A DNA stretch of 64,000 nucleotides from Pseudomonas sp. PDNC002 (GTDB lineage: Bacteria > Pseudomonadota > Gammaproteobacteria > Pseudomonadales > Pseudomonadaceae), in contig NZ_CP070356.1 of assembly GCF_016919445.1 (NCBI RefSeq), positions 2,512,001 to 2,576,000 on the forward strand. The letters run 5' to 3'. The translations under genes and the position numbers were made by a program. Of the stretch, positions 5,986-15,032 are shown piece after piece (position 1 is the first letter of the stretch; every line of letters begins with the position of its first letter). The notes beneath the pieces are model-generated. The model did not search any database and was not told the origin of the DNA. It saw only the letters and a program-made list of their open reading frames with translations.

Positions 5986-8859
5986 ATGAAGGCATTCGAA
6001 CGGGGTATTCCGCTGCAACTGCTGGTGGCTGGGGCCATCATCGCCAGCATGCTGGTGCTGGCGGGTGCGTTGCTGATCCAGGGATACCGGGGCGTGGAGG
6101 GTGCGCTGGTGACGGCGGCCGGGGAATCGGCCAGCCAGTTGGGCGCGACTATCAACGAGCGCATCCGGCGCCTGATCGACCCGGCGGAAAGCGCGCTGCG
6201 CCTGCTTACCCACGACCCCATCTCGCAGACGGACAACCTGCCGGCGCGCCTCGATCGCCTGCCCATGCTGGTGGAGAACCTGCGTGCCAACCGCACCCTG
6301 AGCGCGGTGTACATCGGTTACCCGAATGGTGAGTTCCTGCTGATCCGCGCCTTGCGCGTACCCGAGGTGCGCCGTGCTCTCCAGGCGCCCGACGCGGCCA
6401 AGTACCTGGTGCAGAGCCAGACGCTCAACGGCCAGGGCGGGCTGCTCGGTGAGTGGCGTTTCTACGACAGCGAGCTGCGCCTGCTGCGTGTGCAGGAGCG
6501 GCCGGATTACCAGTACGACCCGCGGCAGCGCCCCTGGTACACGGAGGCGCGAAGCACGAGCAAGACCGTGCTGACCCAGCCCTACGTCTTCTTCACCACC
6601 CGCGAGATCGGTCTGACCCTGGCGCACCGTAGCGTCGACGGCGCGGCAGTGATCGGCATGGACGCTTCGGTCAACGACCTGGGCGGCGAAATGGGCGACC
6701 TGCGCCAGACCGCCCATACCGAGTTGGCGGTCGTGGACGGCAAGGGCACGGTGATCGCCTACCCGGACCTCTCCAAGCTGATGGTCCGTGACGGCGATCA
6801 ACTGCGACTGGCCACGCTGGACGAGTTGAAGGTGCCCAGCCTGAGTGAACTGAACGTCAATTCCGTGCCCTCTGGTACGCCGCAGTCGTATCAGGTGAAC
6901 GGCGAGGACTGGTATGGCATCTGGGTGCCGCTGTCGAACTTCACCAGCAACGAAGTGCGGGTGCTGATCGCGATTCCCGCCGTGGAGTTGCTGGCCGGCG
7001 CGCGCCAGTTGCTGTTCAACCAGGCGCTATGGAGCGGGACCCTGCTGCTGGTATTGCTGCTGATTGGCTGGTACATCGGCCGGCGCATCGCCCGGCCGCT
7101 GACCGCGCTGGCCGACCAGGTTGGCGCCCTGGCGGCGTTCGATTTCGCCCGGCCGGTGGGCGTGGAGTCGAAGATCGCCGAGGTTCGTGACTTGAGCAGT
7201 GTCATGGGCAGCATGTCGCGCACCATCCACAACTTCCAGGCCATCACCCTGACCCTGAGCCGCGAGACACGTCTGGAAAGCATGCTCGAGGGTGTGCTCT
7301 CGCGTTTGGTGGAGGCCACCGCCGTGATGGGCGGCGCTGTCTATCTGCTGGAAGACGAGGAGTGCCGCCTGCGACTGGCTTGCACGGTTAACGGCGAGCA
7401 GTACCCGCAGTCCATGCTGATCGAAGGTTTTACCGAGGCGGAGCTGGCCGAGCGGGTGGACCTGGCATTGGCCAATCGCGGGCAGTTCCTGGAGGTATCG
7501 CTGCGTAACCGCTCGGACGAGTTGCTGGGCATCCTGGTCCTGCAGCTGGCGGAAGAGGGCGCCCACAGCCGCCAGCCGCGCAAGCCGTTCAAGCGTTTCG
7601 TCGAGGAGCTTTCCGGCGCTGCCGCCGTGGCCATCGAGACCCGTCAGTTGATCGAGGCACAGCAGCGCTTGCTGGATGCGATCATCAAGCTCCTGGCCGA
7701 CGCCATCGACGCCAAGAGCCCCTACACCGGCGGCCACTGCGAGCGCGTGCCGCAACTGGCCGACCTGCTGCTGCAGAAGGTCATCGATTCGCGCGATGGC
7801 GAGTACGCCAGCTTCGACATGAACGATCTGGAGCGCTACGAGTTCCAGATCGCCGCGTGGCTGCATGACTGCGGCAAGATCACCAGTCCCGAGTATGTGG
7901 TGGACAAGGCCACCAAGCTGGAAACCCTCTATAACCGCCTGCATGAGGTCCGCACGCGCTTCGAGGTGATCTGGCGCGACATCGAACTGGACTACTGGCG
8001 CGGTATTGCCGCGGGCAGCGACATCGGCTTGCTGGCCGCGCGCCGCGACGCCTTGCACGAGGCGTTGAAGGAGGATTACGCCTTCGTCGCCCAGGCCAAC
8101 GTCGGTGGCGAGTTCATGAAGGACGAGGATATCGAGCGTCTCAAGCAGATCGGCGAGCGCCGTTGGATGCGTTACTTCGATGATCGCCTGGGCATCTCCC
8201 ACGACGAAGCCGAGCGTCTCCAGGGACGGCCTGAGCGACCGCTGCCGGCGGAGGAATTCCTTCTCGCCGACAAGCCCGAGCACCGCGTGCCGTGGGGCGA
8301 GCGCAAACCGCCGGTGGTCAAGGGCGACCCGCGCAATATCTGGGGCTTCGACATGCGCCTACCACCCTACGCGAGCAACTACGGCGAGCTGTACAACCTG
8401 GGCATTCGCCGCGGCACGCTGAACGAGGAGGAGCGTTTCAAGATCAACGAGCACATCGTCCAGACCCTCATGATGCTCACCACCTTGCCGCTGCCCCGCC
8501 ATCTGCGCCGCGTGCCGACCATCGCCGCCAACCACCACGAGAAGATGGATGGCACCGGCTACCCGCGCAAACTCAACCGTGACCAGATGAGCATCCCCGA
8601 ACGGGTGATGGCGATTGCCGACATCTTCGAGGCGCTGACCGCCGCCGACCGGCCCTACAAGGCGCCGAAGACGCTATCCGAGTCGTTGAAGATTCTCGCC
8701 TTCATGGCCCGTGACCAGCACATCGACGCTGACCTGTTCCGCCTGTTCATCAGCCAGGGCGTGTACCGTGAGTACGGCGAGCGCTTCCTCCAGCCCGAGC
8801 AGATGGATGTCGTGGACGTGCGCGCGATCCTGGAGATCCTGGACGGGGTGAAGGCTTGA
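5986..8859 (+). CDS. Cache-HAMP-GAF-HD-GYP c-di-GMP phosphodiesterase
   Basis: A 957-residue membrane sensor. TM1 is at ~12-32, followed by a periplasmic double-Cache domain (~35-325, with QRPWYTEARSTSKTVLTQPY), TM2 (~345-364), HAMP (~365-420), a GAF-like region (~435-560) and an HD-GYP domain. HD-GYP key residues are intact: HD at 627-628 (LHDCGK) and HHEKMDGTGYP at 850-860. This predicts hydrolysis of cyclic di-GMP. About 220 residues separate the HD and HHE/GYP parts, far more than in compact HD-GYP domains; the segment includes RFEVIWRDIELDYWRG and a proline-rich part near 755-795. It is cotranscribed with the preceding binding protein (three-base gap). Ligand and output are unknown. Confidence 0.88.
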   Translation: MKAFERGIPLQLLVAGAIIASMLVLAGALLIQGYRGVEGALVTAAGESASQLGATINERIRRLIDPAESALRLLTHDPISQTDNLPARLDRLPMLVENLRANRTLSAVYIGYPNGEFLLIRALRVPEVRRALQAPDAAKYLVQSQTLNGQGGLLGEWRFYDSELRLLRVQERPDYQYDPRQRPWYTEARSTSKTVLTQPYVFFTTREIGLTLAHRSVDGAAVIGMDASVNDLGGEMGDLRQTAHTELAVVDGKGTVIAYPDLSKLMVRDGDQLRLATLDELKVPSLSELNVNSVPSGTPQSYQVNGEDWYGIWVPLSNFTSNEVRVLIAIPAVELLAGARQLLFNQALWSGTLLLVLLLIGWYIGRRIARPLTALADQVGALAAFDFARPVGVESKIAEVRDLSSVMGSMSRTIHNFQAITLTLSRETRLESMLEGVLSRLVEATAVMGGAVYLLEDEECRLRLACTVNGEQYPQSMLIEGFTEAELAERVDLALANRGQFLEVSLRNRSDELLGILVLQLAEEGAHSRQPRKPFKRFVEELSGAAAVAIETRQLIEAQQRLLDAIIKLLADAIDAKSPYTGGHCERVPQLADLLLQKVIDSRDGEYASFDMNDLERYEFQIAAWLHDCGKITSPEYVVDKATKLETLYNRLHEVRTRFEVIWRDIELDYWRGIAAGSDIGLLAARRDALHEALKEDYAFVAQANVGGEFMKDEDIERLKQIGERRWMRYFDDRLGISHDEAERLQGRPERPLPAEEFLLADKPEHRVPWGERKPPVVKGDPRNIWGFDMRLPPYASNYGELYNLGIRRGTLNEEERFKINEHIVQTLMMLTTLPLPRHLRRVPTIAANHHEKMDGTGYPRKLNRDQMSIPERVMAIADIFEALTAADRPYKAPKTLSESLKILAFMARDQHIDADLFRLFISQGVYREYGERFLQPEQMDVVDVRAILEILDGVKA

Positions 8860-8870
8860 TCTTTGGCCAA

Positions 8871-8940
8871 TGTGGGAGCGAGCTTGCTCGCGAAGCTCTT
8901 CTTCGCCGACGTGGGCTCGCGAGCAAGCTCGCTCCTGCGA
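8871..8940. repeat. REP-like palindromic repeat (GGAGCGAGCTTGCTCGC type)
   Basis: GTGGGAGCGAGCTTGCTCGCGAA and its inverse, ending GCTCGCTCCTGCGA, form two facing arms. This is the common extragenic palindrome of Pseudomonas. It lies between two convergent genes. Confidence 0.8.
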
Positions 8941-8948
8941 AGGGCGTA

Positions 8949-8984
8949 AATGCAAACCGCCGGCATCAGCCGGCGGTTTGCATT
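8949..8984. terminator. Bidirectional hairpin terminator
   Basis: A perfect 15-bp inverted repeat (AATGCAAACCGCCGG / CCGGCGGTTTGCATT) around CATCAG. It lies between the convergent HD-GYP gene (plus) and L,D-transpeptidase-like gene (minus) and could terminate both. T-runs are short. Confidence 0.65.
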
Positions 8985-9002
8985 CTGGGGAGCGGGTAGC
9001 GA

Positions 9003-9749
9003 TCAGCGCTTGGCGAGGTTGGTGGCGTAGCGGTTGATCTGCGGGTTTTTCGCCACGGTGCAGCTCTGTCCGGCGAGGAACTGGGAGGTCTTCAGGTATT
9101 GCTGCTGCGGGTAGTAGGCGAATACGTAGCTGCCGTTCTTCACCGTGTCGATAAGCTTCTGCGCCACCTGCGGACGTACCGCGGGACAGCCCAGGCTGCG
9201 ACCAAGACGGCCCAGGCCGGAGACGACCTTGGGATCGGCGTAGGCGGCCGCGTGCATGACGATGGCGCGCTCTTCGCTGTTGTCGTTGAAGCCCGGCTCG
9301 AGGCCCACCAGGCGCAGGGAACGGCCGTGCTTGCCACTGTAGGTCTGGCCGGTCTGGTAGAGGCCGATGGAAGACTGGTTGCTCTCCGGGCGGTTGGAGA
9401 ACGAAGTGGCCATGTCGTCGCCACTCTTCTTGCCATGGGCGACCCATTCCTCGAAGAGCAACTTGCGCTGCTTCAGGTCGAAGACCCAGAGGCGTTTATC
9501 GCGCGATGGCTTGGAGTAGTCGATCACTGTCAGCAGCTGGTTCTGGCCACCCAGTTGGGTACTGGCGCATTGCAGTGCGCTGAGTGCCAGGCGCAGCGTC
9601 TCGGTATTGGCGGCGGGCGCGAGGCGGTGCAGTTCCTCGGCCGTGGGCAGGCGGGCGGCGGACGCAACCTGCCAGCTACCGATCGCGAAGAGCGCGGCAC
9701 TGGCGAGCGAAATCCGGAAGATCCCCCGAAACTTCAAAAAAGTCAGCAT
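9003..9749 (-). CDS. Exported murein L,D-transpeptidase catalytic-domain protein (YkuD_2 type)
   Basis: A 248-residue protein with an N-terminal signal segment (MLTFLKFRGIFRISLASAAL..., cleavage near ASAA) and a YkuD_2-like region: LLTVIDYSKPSRDKRLWVFD, VAHGKKSGD, IGLYQT, a central IVMHAA and the active-site stretch RSLGCPAV with the nucleophile Cys. L,D-transpeptidases cross-link peptidoglycan peptides or attach proteins to them in the periplasm. It is a single minus-strand gene behind an AT-rich leader. A second, unrelated L,D-transpeptidase lies 0.4 kb upstream. Substrate and physiological role are not visible. Confidence 0.75.
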   Translation of the reverse strand: MLTFLKFRGIFRISLASAALFAIGSWQVASAARLPTAEELHRLAPAANTETLRLALSALQCASTQLGGQNQLLTVIDYSKPSRDKRLWVFDLKQRKLLFEEWVAHGKKSGDDMATSFSNRPESNQSSIGLYQTGQTYSGKHGRSLRLVGLEPGFNDNSEERAIVMHAAAYADPKVVSGLGRLGRSLGCPAVRPQVAQKLIDTVKNGSYVFAYYPQQQYLKTSQFLAGQSCTVAKNPQINRYATNLAKR

Positions 9750-10115
9750 GAATACAACATTCCCGTTGAATCGATATGGTTTTTTCTGGGAAACGCCGCA
9801 TTGTGCGCGATTTTTGACCAGCGATGTGATTGTTTTTTAACCAATTATGGATCCGCCCGTCGGTATTTGCGAACTTTCCGCTGCGGCCGAAGGCCTTGGA
9901 ACGCCGGTTGGCGCGGGCTGGCGTGCATCCCGGACCGGTATGCAGAGCCTGGCCGTTTCACGATTTTTCGACTGCCTGCCCGGCCAGCTTGAGGCCATCC
10001 ATCGGAAGCCGAGCGCGCGCAACCCAGGAGCACCATGGTGTTGGAAGGAGGAAGCGGCGGAAGAAGAATTCTGCAGCGGTGGCGCGAGGAGGAGGTCATC
10101 GCGCCGGGACATCGC
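9750..10115. other. Intergenic region, no gene supported
   Basis: This stretch holds an AT-rich segment at about 9755-9845, the likely promoter of the downstream minus-strand gene. It also has a short inverted repeat GGCGCGA/TCGCGCC at 10081-10105, just past the next gene's stop, which lacks a T-run. The short open frames here have no family features I can recognise. Confidence 0.4.
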
Positions 10116-11168
10116 TCAATTCACCGGCTGGTTCTTGACCGGCTTCTGTTCCGCTTGCCGGTCGTTGGTGGTGATCACGGTGAAGTCCGGATTGCTGCGC
10201 ATGTCGCGTGTGGAGGGCAGGTCGGTGATCACCAGGGTGCTACCCACGTCCATGCTGGCCAGCAGGTTGCGCAGGAATTCGCGGTCGAGGCTGAATTTGC
10301 CCAATTGCTCGGCGGGCGTCAGGCCGCGCTGCGGATCGCTGACCTGCACGCTGGTCCAGCGCAGGTTGGGGTTCTCGCTGTCGATTTCGGCCTGGGAGGG
10401 CTTTTCCATCAGGGAGAAGGCCGCCACGCCGGTCCTCTCTTCCGGGTGTTCGAAGGCGACCGGCGCGGTGCCGATCTGCAGGCCGCCGCGATACACATAG
10501 AGGCGGCGGTCGGCACGGCTGACGAGGACGGACACCGGGCCTTTCTCCGCGCCCGGGTCGCTCCAGAACGGCACTACCATTCCGCTGTCGTCATGCGGGC
10601 CGGCGGGGCGTCCGTCACTGACGATGGGGGCTAGCAATCCGGGATGGTAGACCTCGACCGGCGAGCTCTTGGCGTCGGAGATGATCACCGTGGTGGAGGT
10701 GAAGCCGGTGACCTCGTAGAGCTTCTTGGCGAAGGCCATGGGCAGGCGGATGCAGCCGTGGGAGGCGGGATATCCGGGCAGGTTGCCGGCATGCAGGGCG
10801 ATGCCGTCCCAGGTCAGGCGCTGCATGTAGGGCATGGGCGCGCTGTTGTAGAGGTCGGAGTGATACTCGACTTTCTTCTGCAGGATGGAGAACACGCCGG
10901 TGGGGGTTTCCTTGCCCTTCTTGCCGGTGCTGACCGTGGCCACGCCGATGGCGATGCCGTTGCGGTACACGTAGGCGCGCTGCTCGGTCAGGCTGACGAC
11001 CAGGGTGACCGGACCGGCGGGGGAGATTTCCGGGTACCAGAGGAATTGCCCCGGCTTGAGCGTCTTCAGCGCGGCTTGCAGGTCCGATAGCGGCGAGGGC
11101 TTGCTCGGATTCGCGACGGCGATGCTGGCGCTCAGGGCGATCAACAGGGCAACCGACAGTCTCTTCAT
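10116..11168 (-). CDS. L,D-transpeptidase (YkuD family)
   Basis: A 350-residue exported protein. The signal peptide is MKRLSVALLIALSASIAVA. The YkuD domain (~45-175) begins VTLVVSLTEQRAYVYRNG and has TPTGVFSI, HAGNLPGYPASHGCIRLP with the catalytic Cys, His and Arg. The C-terminal half (~210-290) repeats a similar beta-rich pattern (VSVLVSRADRRLYVYRGG) without the SHGCIR motif, so it is probably a degenerate second domain. The start is the ATG at 11166-11168 behind AAGGAAAGG; the longer frame adds 14 codons without a signal sequence. Expected role: 3-3 cross-linking or lipoprotein anchoring to peptidoglycan. It is a monocistronic gene. Confidence 0.85.
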   Translation of the reverse strand: MKRLSVALLIALSASIAVANPSKPSPLSDLQAALKTLKPGQFLWYPEISPAGPVTLVVSLTEQRAYVYRNGIAIGVATVSTGKKGKETPTGVFSILQKKVEYHSDLYNSAPMPYMQRLTWDGIALHAGNLPGYPASHGCIRLPMAFAKKLYEVTGFTSTTVIISDAKSSPVEVYHPGLLAPIVSDGRPAGPHDDSGMVVPFWSDPGAEKGPVSVLVSRADRRLYVYRGGLQIGTAPVAFEHPEERTGVAAFSLMEKPSQAEIDSENPNLRWTSVQVSDPQRGLTPAEQLGKFSLDREFLRNLLASMDVGSTLVITDLPSTRDMRSNPDFTVITTNDRQAEQKPVKNQPVN

Positions 11169-11296
11169 TACCTTTCCTTGGAACGCGGGCATGGTTGGCA
11201 GCTTAGCCAAGCGATGGCGAAGGCTGCAAACCGCCGGGCTGAACGGTCCGCTGGGTGATTTCAGGAGTGTGCAAGGTGTCTCGGCGCAGGGCGTGT

Positions 11297-11539
11297 CGTG
11301 GGAGCAACTGTCTTTTCGGATGAGTCCGCGATCGATTCAATGCCCGCTCCGGCCTGGCAGAGGGTGCCACGCCAGCCATCGCGGACGGAGCCTGCTCCTA
11401 CGAGAGGCCTCTGTGTTTGGGACGGCCCTCACCCTAACCCTCTCCCAGGGGGAGAGGGTACCGTTCGGTGCAGGATGAAACCATCACGCCAGTCGGCTCG
11501 GGCTGCTCCCTCTCCCTCTGGGAGAGGGCTGGGTGAGGG
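11297..11539. repeat. Two dispersed repeat types: GGAGC..GCTCC remnants and CCCTCTCCC/GGGAGAGGG doublet
   Basis: 11297-11408 holds degenerate arms (GTGGGAGCAACTGTC ... GGACGGAGCCTGCTCCTACGA). 11426-11539 is a composite repeat: CCCTCACCCTAACCCTCTCCC-AGG-GGGAGAGGG, then a linker with GGTGCAGGATGAAACC, then CCCTCTCCC-TCT-GGGAGAGGG. The same composite, including the linker, recurs at 14677-14796 and 26656-26779. This ~370-bp intergenic stretch contains no gene. Confidence 0.75.
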
Positions 11540-11579
11540 AAAAACATCGGCACGGGCTACCCGGAAAAGACAGTTGCTC

Positions 11580-12278
11580 CTACCGGTCCAGGTCTGCGAC
11601 TTCCTGCGCGGTCAGCGAGCGGTACTCGCCGGGTTGCAACGCGGGGTCGAGTACCAGGCCGCCCATGCTCTCGCGGTGCAGGCGCGTCACCTTGTTCTGG
11701 AAGTGGCCGAACATGCGTTTGACCTGGTGGTAGCGACCTTCGTGCAGGGTCAGGCGTGCGGCGCGAGTGTCGAGGATTTCCAGCTGGGCGGGCAGGGTGG
11801 TGAGGTCTTCGAAGGCGAAGTAGAGGCCTCGGTCGAAGGTCTCGATGTAGCGCTCCTCGATCGGGTCTTCGGTCTCGACGTAGTAGACCTTGGGCAGCTT
11901 GCGCCCCGGCAGCGTCATGCGCCGCGACCACAGGCCATCGTTGGTGATCAGCAGTAGCCCGGTGGTGTTGTAGTCCAGGCGACCGCCGATGTGCAGCTCG
12001 TGCTTGTCCGGCTCGTCCAGCAGGTCGAGCACGGTGCGGTGCTCGGCGTCGCGGGTAGCGCTGACGCAACCGGTCGGCTTGTGCAGCATGAAGTAGCGCG
12101 CCGGTTTGCCGGCCTGCAGCAGCATATCGTCGAGTTCCACACGGCTGAACTCGCGCACCTCGTGGGTGCCGTCGCGAATGACTTGGCCATCGACGCGCAG
12201 GCGGCCTTCGGCGAGCAGTTGGCGAGCTTGCTGGCGGTTGAATTGCGGCAGGTTGGCGATGAAACGATCCAGGCGCAT
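11580..12278 (-). CDS. rsuA: 16S rRNA pseudouridine(516) synthase RsuA
   Basis: A 232-residue protein with an S4 RNA-binding domain (MRLDRFIANLPQFNRQQARQLL...) and an RsuA/RluB-type catalytic domain. The catalytic Asp lies in HIGGRLDYNTTGLLLITNDG, and a GRYHQVKRMFG motif follows. It converts uridine 516 of 16S rRNA into pseudouridine during small-subunit assembly. The start at 12276-12278 is fixed by the family's first residues and by overlap with the preceding CWC gene (TGATG), implying translational coupling. The longer open frame upstream overlaps that gene and is not real. Confidence 0.93.
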   Translation of the reverse strand: MRLDRFIANLPQFNRQQARQLLAEGRLRVDGQVIRDGTHEVREFSRVELDDMLLQAGKPARYFMLHKPTGCVSATRDAEHRTVLDLLDEPDKHELHIGGRLDYNTTGLLLITNDGLWSRRMTLPGRKLPKVYYVETEDPIEERYIETFDRGLYFAFEDLTTLPAQLEILDTRAARLTLHEGRYHQVKRMFGHFQNKVTRLHRESMGGLVLDPALQPGEYRSLTAQEVADLDR

Positions 12279-12538
12279 CAGGCGTTCTCGTCGGCGTCCT
12301 GGATTGTCGGTGAAGCTCCCTGGGCGGAAGTGCCCGTCGGCTCGAGCCCGGCGGCGCAGCACGGACACAGGCAGGCGCGATTGACCAGTTCGGGCGGGAT
12401 GCGCTCCAGGGCATTGCGATCGATGCGGGTCTGGAAGCACCAGCACGGCGTGCCCTCCAGCGCCGGGTCGGCCTGGGAACAGCGGTTGGACTGGCCGCAG
12501 AGCGGGCAGCGGGTGGGATCGAGGATGTCTTCGCTCAT
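12278..12538 (-). CDS. Cysteine-rich CWC family protein
   Basis: An 86-residue protein with ten cysteines in pairs: CPLCG, NRCSQ, CWCF and ACLCPCC. This fits the cysteine-rich CWC family and suggests a zinc- or iron-binding fold. The function is unknown. I start it at ATG 12536-12538 (MSEDILDPTRCPLCG). Its stop overlaps the rsuA start (TGATG), so the two genes are translationally coupled, an arrangement common in Pseudomonas. The C-terminal ~15 residues are low-complexity. Confidence 0.8.
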   Translation of the reverse strand: MSEDILDPTRCPLCGQSNRCSQADPALEGTPCWCFQTRIDRNALERIPPELVNRACLCPCCAAGLEPTGTSAQGASPTIQDADENA

Positions 12539-12622
12539 GACGGAACGGGGCGATGCGGGCGCACAGGTTGCAGCGCCGACCCGCATCGCGCAAGGGAATT
12601 CGGATCGGCGCGCGAGGAGCGC

Positions 12623-13459
12623 TCAGGGCATCTCGATGTGCTTGATCCACGGCTCCAGCCGGCGGCCGAAGGCGACCTCGGCGATGAAGGGCTGGGCGCG
12701 CTCGTCCGCTGCACGGTGCGGCTGGGTGGTGATCGCGTCGAGCCGTTCGCGCCAGGTGTACGGCACGTTGATCGAGTCCAGGCCGTTGGCGCTGGCGGTG
12801 CCGCCGAGGGTCCAGATGTGTTCGTGGAAGTTCGACACCGGTCGCACCAGGCCGTGCACGATCAGGTAGCGCTGGCGGTCCGGGTAGCGGTTGCGCAGGA
12901 CGGCCAGGTCCGCCCCCACATCCTTGAGCAGCAGCCGGGTGGCGCGCTTCTCTTCGCTTTCCAGGGCGTTGCGGCTGTATTTCAGCTCGAAGGCCAGCTT
13001 CTCGTTGCCCGGCGCGGCTTCGGCGGCCTGCTGTGCTTCCTCCAGATGCTTGCGCGCCAGTTGCAGTTCGCGCTGGTACAGCGGGCCGTCCAGTTCCAGC
13101 ACCAGCAGAGCGGCGCGGGATTGCTGGCGGTCGAAACGCCGGGCGCTGTTGTCATCCACCTGCTCCGGCATGGCGAAGCCAAGCTCGGCCATGGCCTGCG
13201 CGGTGACCGGTGGCTGCCAGCCGGGGTTGTGCCGGTTGGCGTCCTCTTCGCGGCTGGGCACGCGCCAGAAGAGGCGCAGGCTCAGGCCGCTGTTCTCCTT
13301 GTACCAGTCGCTATTGCGCGAGAGTTCACGTTGGCTCAGGCGCAGCAAGCTGTCCGGCTCGGCGGAGCGGTTCCAGGCCACGCCGCCGAGGGCGACGGCG
13401 TTGACCAGCACGATCAGTCCGACGCCGCCAAGCAACGCATGGGTGCGGGTCCAGTTCAT
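12623..13459 (-). CDS. DUF4824 family protein
   Basis: A 278-residue protein with an N-terminal membrane anchor (HALLGGVGLIVLVNAVALGGVAW) and a soluble, helix-rich remainder (QRELQLARKHLEEAQQAAEA looks like coiled coil). It fits DUF4824 proteins, whose function is unknown. The start at 13457-13459 overlaps the stop of the preceding DUF2157 gene (ATGA), so the pair is translationally coupled and probably acts together at the inner membrane. Confidence 0.75.
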   Translation of the reverse strand: MNWTRTHALLGGVGLIVLVNAVALGGVAWNRSAEPDSLLRLSQRELSRNSDWYKENSGLSLRLFWRVPSREEDANRHNPGWQPPVTAQAMAELGFAMPEQVDDNSARRFDRQQSRAALLVLELDGPLYQRELQLARKHLEEAQQAAEAAPGNEKLAFELKYSRNALESEEKRATRLLLKDVGADLAVLRNRYPDRQRYLIVHGLVRPVSNFHEHIWTLGGTASANGLDSINVPYTWRERLDAITTQPHRAADERAQPFIAEVAFGRRLEPWIKHIEMP

Positions 13460-14532
13460 GGTCGACTCCCTCCCAGCAGACCGTGGGCGCGACGCAGGCG
13501 GCGCAGTACCAGCAGGATCAGTACCGCGCACAAGCCCAGCACGAGGAAGAACAGGTACTTGGGCATCACCTCCCACCACCAGTCGAAGAACTTGGTGTAG
13601 AGGAAGATCACGAAGAAGGTCAGCCCGGTGTTCACCACTTCCGGCCATTCGCGACGCGCGCCGAGCCAGATGGCCAGCGCCGATACCACGAAGCCCAGCA
13701 CCTGGTAGAGGCTTTCCACCGGGCGCGGATGGAAGGGCAGGTAGCTGCCGCCGCCCCAGTTGGCCAGCACCAGCATCGGCAGGAACAGGCCGAGCAGCCC
13801 GAACAACCGGTAGATCGAGGCGAAGCCGTCGAAGCGGCGCTGCGGGATGATGGCGGGGACGAGGAAGATCAGCAGCGCGGCCGGGAAGAAGTTCTCCGGC
13901 CGTTCGCCGACGTCCAGCCAGTAGACCCCGCTCCAGGTGCCGACCCGCGCGGCGACGTAGCCCATCAGGCAGATCAGCGCGACGGCCAGCAGCAGCCGCG
14001 CGTTGCAGGTATAGGCCAGCAGCAGCGCATAGGCGGCCCAGGGTAGCAGGGCCTTGTCCGAGGGCGTGATGTTGAAGATCTGCCCGAGCATCACGACGTT
14101 CAGCACCAGGCAGGCGAAGGCGAGCATGGCGCCCAGCTTGGCGAAGTAGCCGGAGGCGTCGCGCCGCTGCAGGGCGAGGGTCAGCAGCAGGCTGAGCAGC
14201 GAGGCGGCGACCAGGATGATGACCTGGGCGGCTTCGCCGAACAGTCCCCAGAATTGATAGAAGAGAAAGAACAGGCTGGCGGCCAGGGCCAGCGCGCCGA
14301 GGAAGGAGGCGATGCGCATGCCCAGGGACAGGCGATGGTCCTGGCTGTCGCGGTCGATGTCGAAGCGCGCGCGGTAGTCGGCGAGCAGGCGTTGCTGGTG
14401 GTCGTGCAGGCGTTCGCGTTGGGGGCTGTCGAGGGTAAGCGCACCCTCGTCGGTGAGGCGTTGCAGTTCGCGGTCGAAGGCGTGGATATCGTCCACACGC
14501 TGCTGCGCCTGCTGGTGGCTGAGATCGGGCAT
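13456..14532 (-). CDS. DUF2157 multi-spanning membrane protein
   Basis: A 358-residue protein. It has a soluble N-terminal ~70 residues (DLSHQQAQQRVDDIHAFDRE...) and then about ten to twelve hydrophobic helices (e.g. IASFLGALALAASLFFLFYQ). This matches the DUF2157 layout. The start at ATG 14530-14532 follows AAGGACC; an earlier frame extension lacks a ribosome-binding site. The gene overlaps the DUF4824 gene by four bases. Its biochemical function is unknown. Confidence 0.75.
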   Translation of the reverse strand: MPDLSHQQAQQRVDDIHAFDRELQRLTDEGALTLDSPQRERLHDHQQRLLADYRARFDIDRDSQDHRLSLGMRIASFLGALALAASLFFLFYQFWGLFGEAAQVIILVAASLLSLLLTLALQRRDASGYFAKLGAMLAFACLVLNVVMLGQIFNITPSDKALLPWAAYALLLAYTCNARLLLAVALICLMGYVAARVGTWSGVYWLDVGERPENFFPAALLIFLVPAIIPQRRFDGFASIYRLFGLLGLFLPMLVLANWGGGSYLPFHPRPVESLYQVLGFVVSALAIWLGARREWPEVVNTGLTFFVIFLYTKFFDWWWEVMPKYLFFLVLGLCAVLILLVLRRLRRAHGLLGGSRP

Positions 14533-14619
14533 GACCGGTCCTTGCGACGGGTGATGCTGGGACTCTAGCTGGTGGCGCGGCGGGGTTCCATGGCTTTCCG
14601 GATGACTCTGTTCACGTTG

Positions 14620-14876
14620 GCGGGTCATCGCGGACGGAGTCCGCTCCTACGTGAAAGTTCTGCGCTCGGGTCGGCCTTCACCCTAACGGCTCCATCTCCC
14701 AGGGGGAGAGGGAGCCGTTAGGTGCAGGATGAAACCTCAGCGTCAGTCGGCTCGGGCTGCCCCCTCTCCCTGAGGGAGAGGGCTGGGGTGAGGGGGATGC
14801 ATTGGTATGGACTTCCCAGGAACAGACAGTTGCTCCTACACCTGGGCTGACCTTCGCAGGAGCGGACTCCGCCCGC
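14620..14876. repeat. Cluster of dispersed palindromic repeats downstream of the guanidine operon
   Basis: GCGGACGGAGTCCGCTCCTACG lies at ~14630-14652 as a half repeat. A CCCTCTCCC/GGGAGAGGG composite lies at 14677-14796, with the linker GGTGCAGGATGAAACCT shared with 11.4 and 26.7 kb. A further GGAGCGGACTCCGCCCGCG arm lies at ~14859-14877. The rest of the gap to 15032 holds no supported gene. Confidence 0.7.
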
Positions 14877-15032
14877 GTTGATCGCCATGGCGAAGCGCCA
14901 GAGGTGGGCGGATTGCCTTGGGCGAGGAGGGGCGCCTGGTTCTGGTTCGCGAACGGACTCCCCGGTGGTGGCGTCCGCGAGCTGGAGCCAGGTGCCTCCG
15001 CGCTCCATGCCATCCTACGAAAGTCTCTGTGA

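Noticed and set aside
5146..6801. A 551-codon minus-strand frame across the binding protein and sensor genes
   Set aside because: Antisense shadow; the two plus-strand genes have clear signal peptide, Cache and HD-GYP features.
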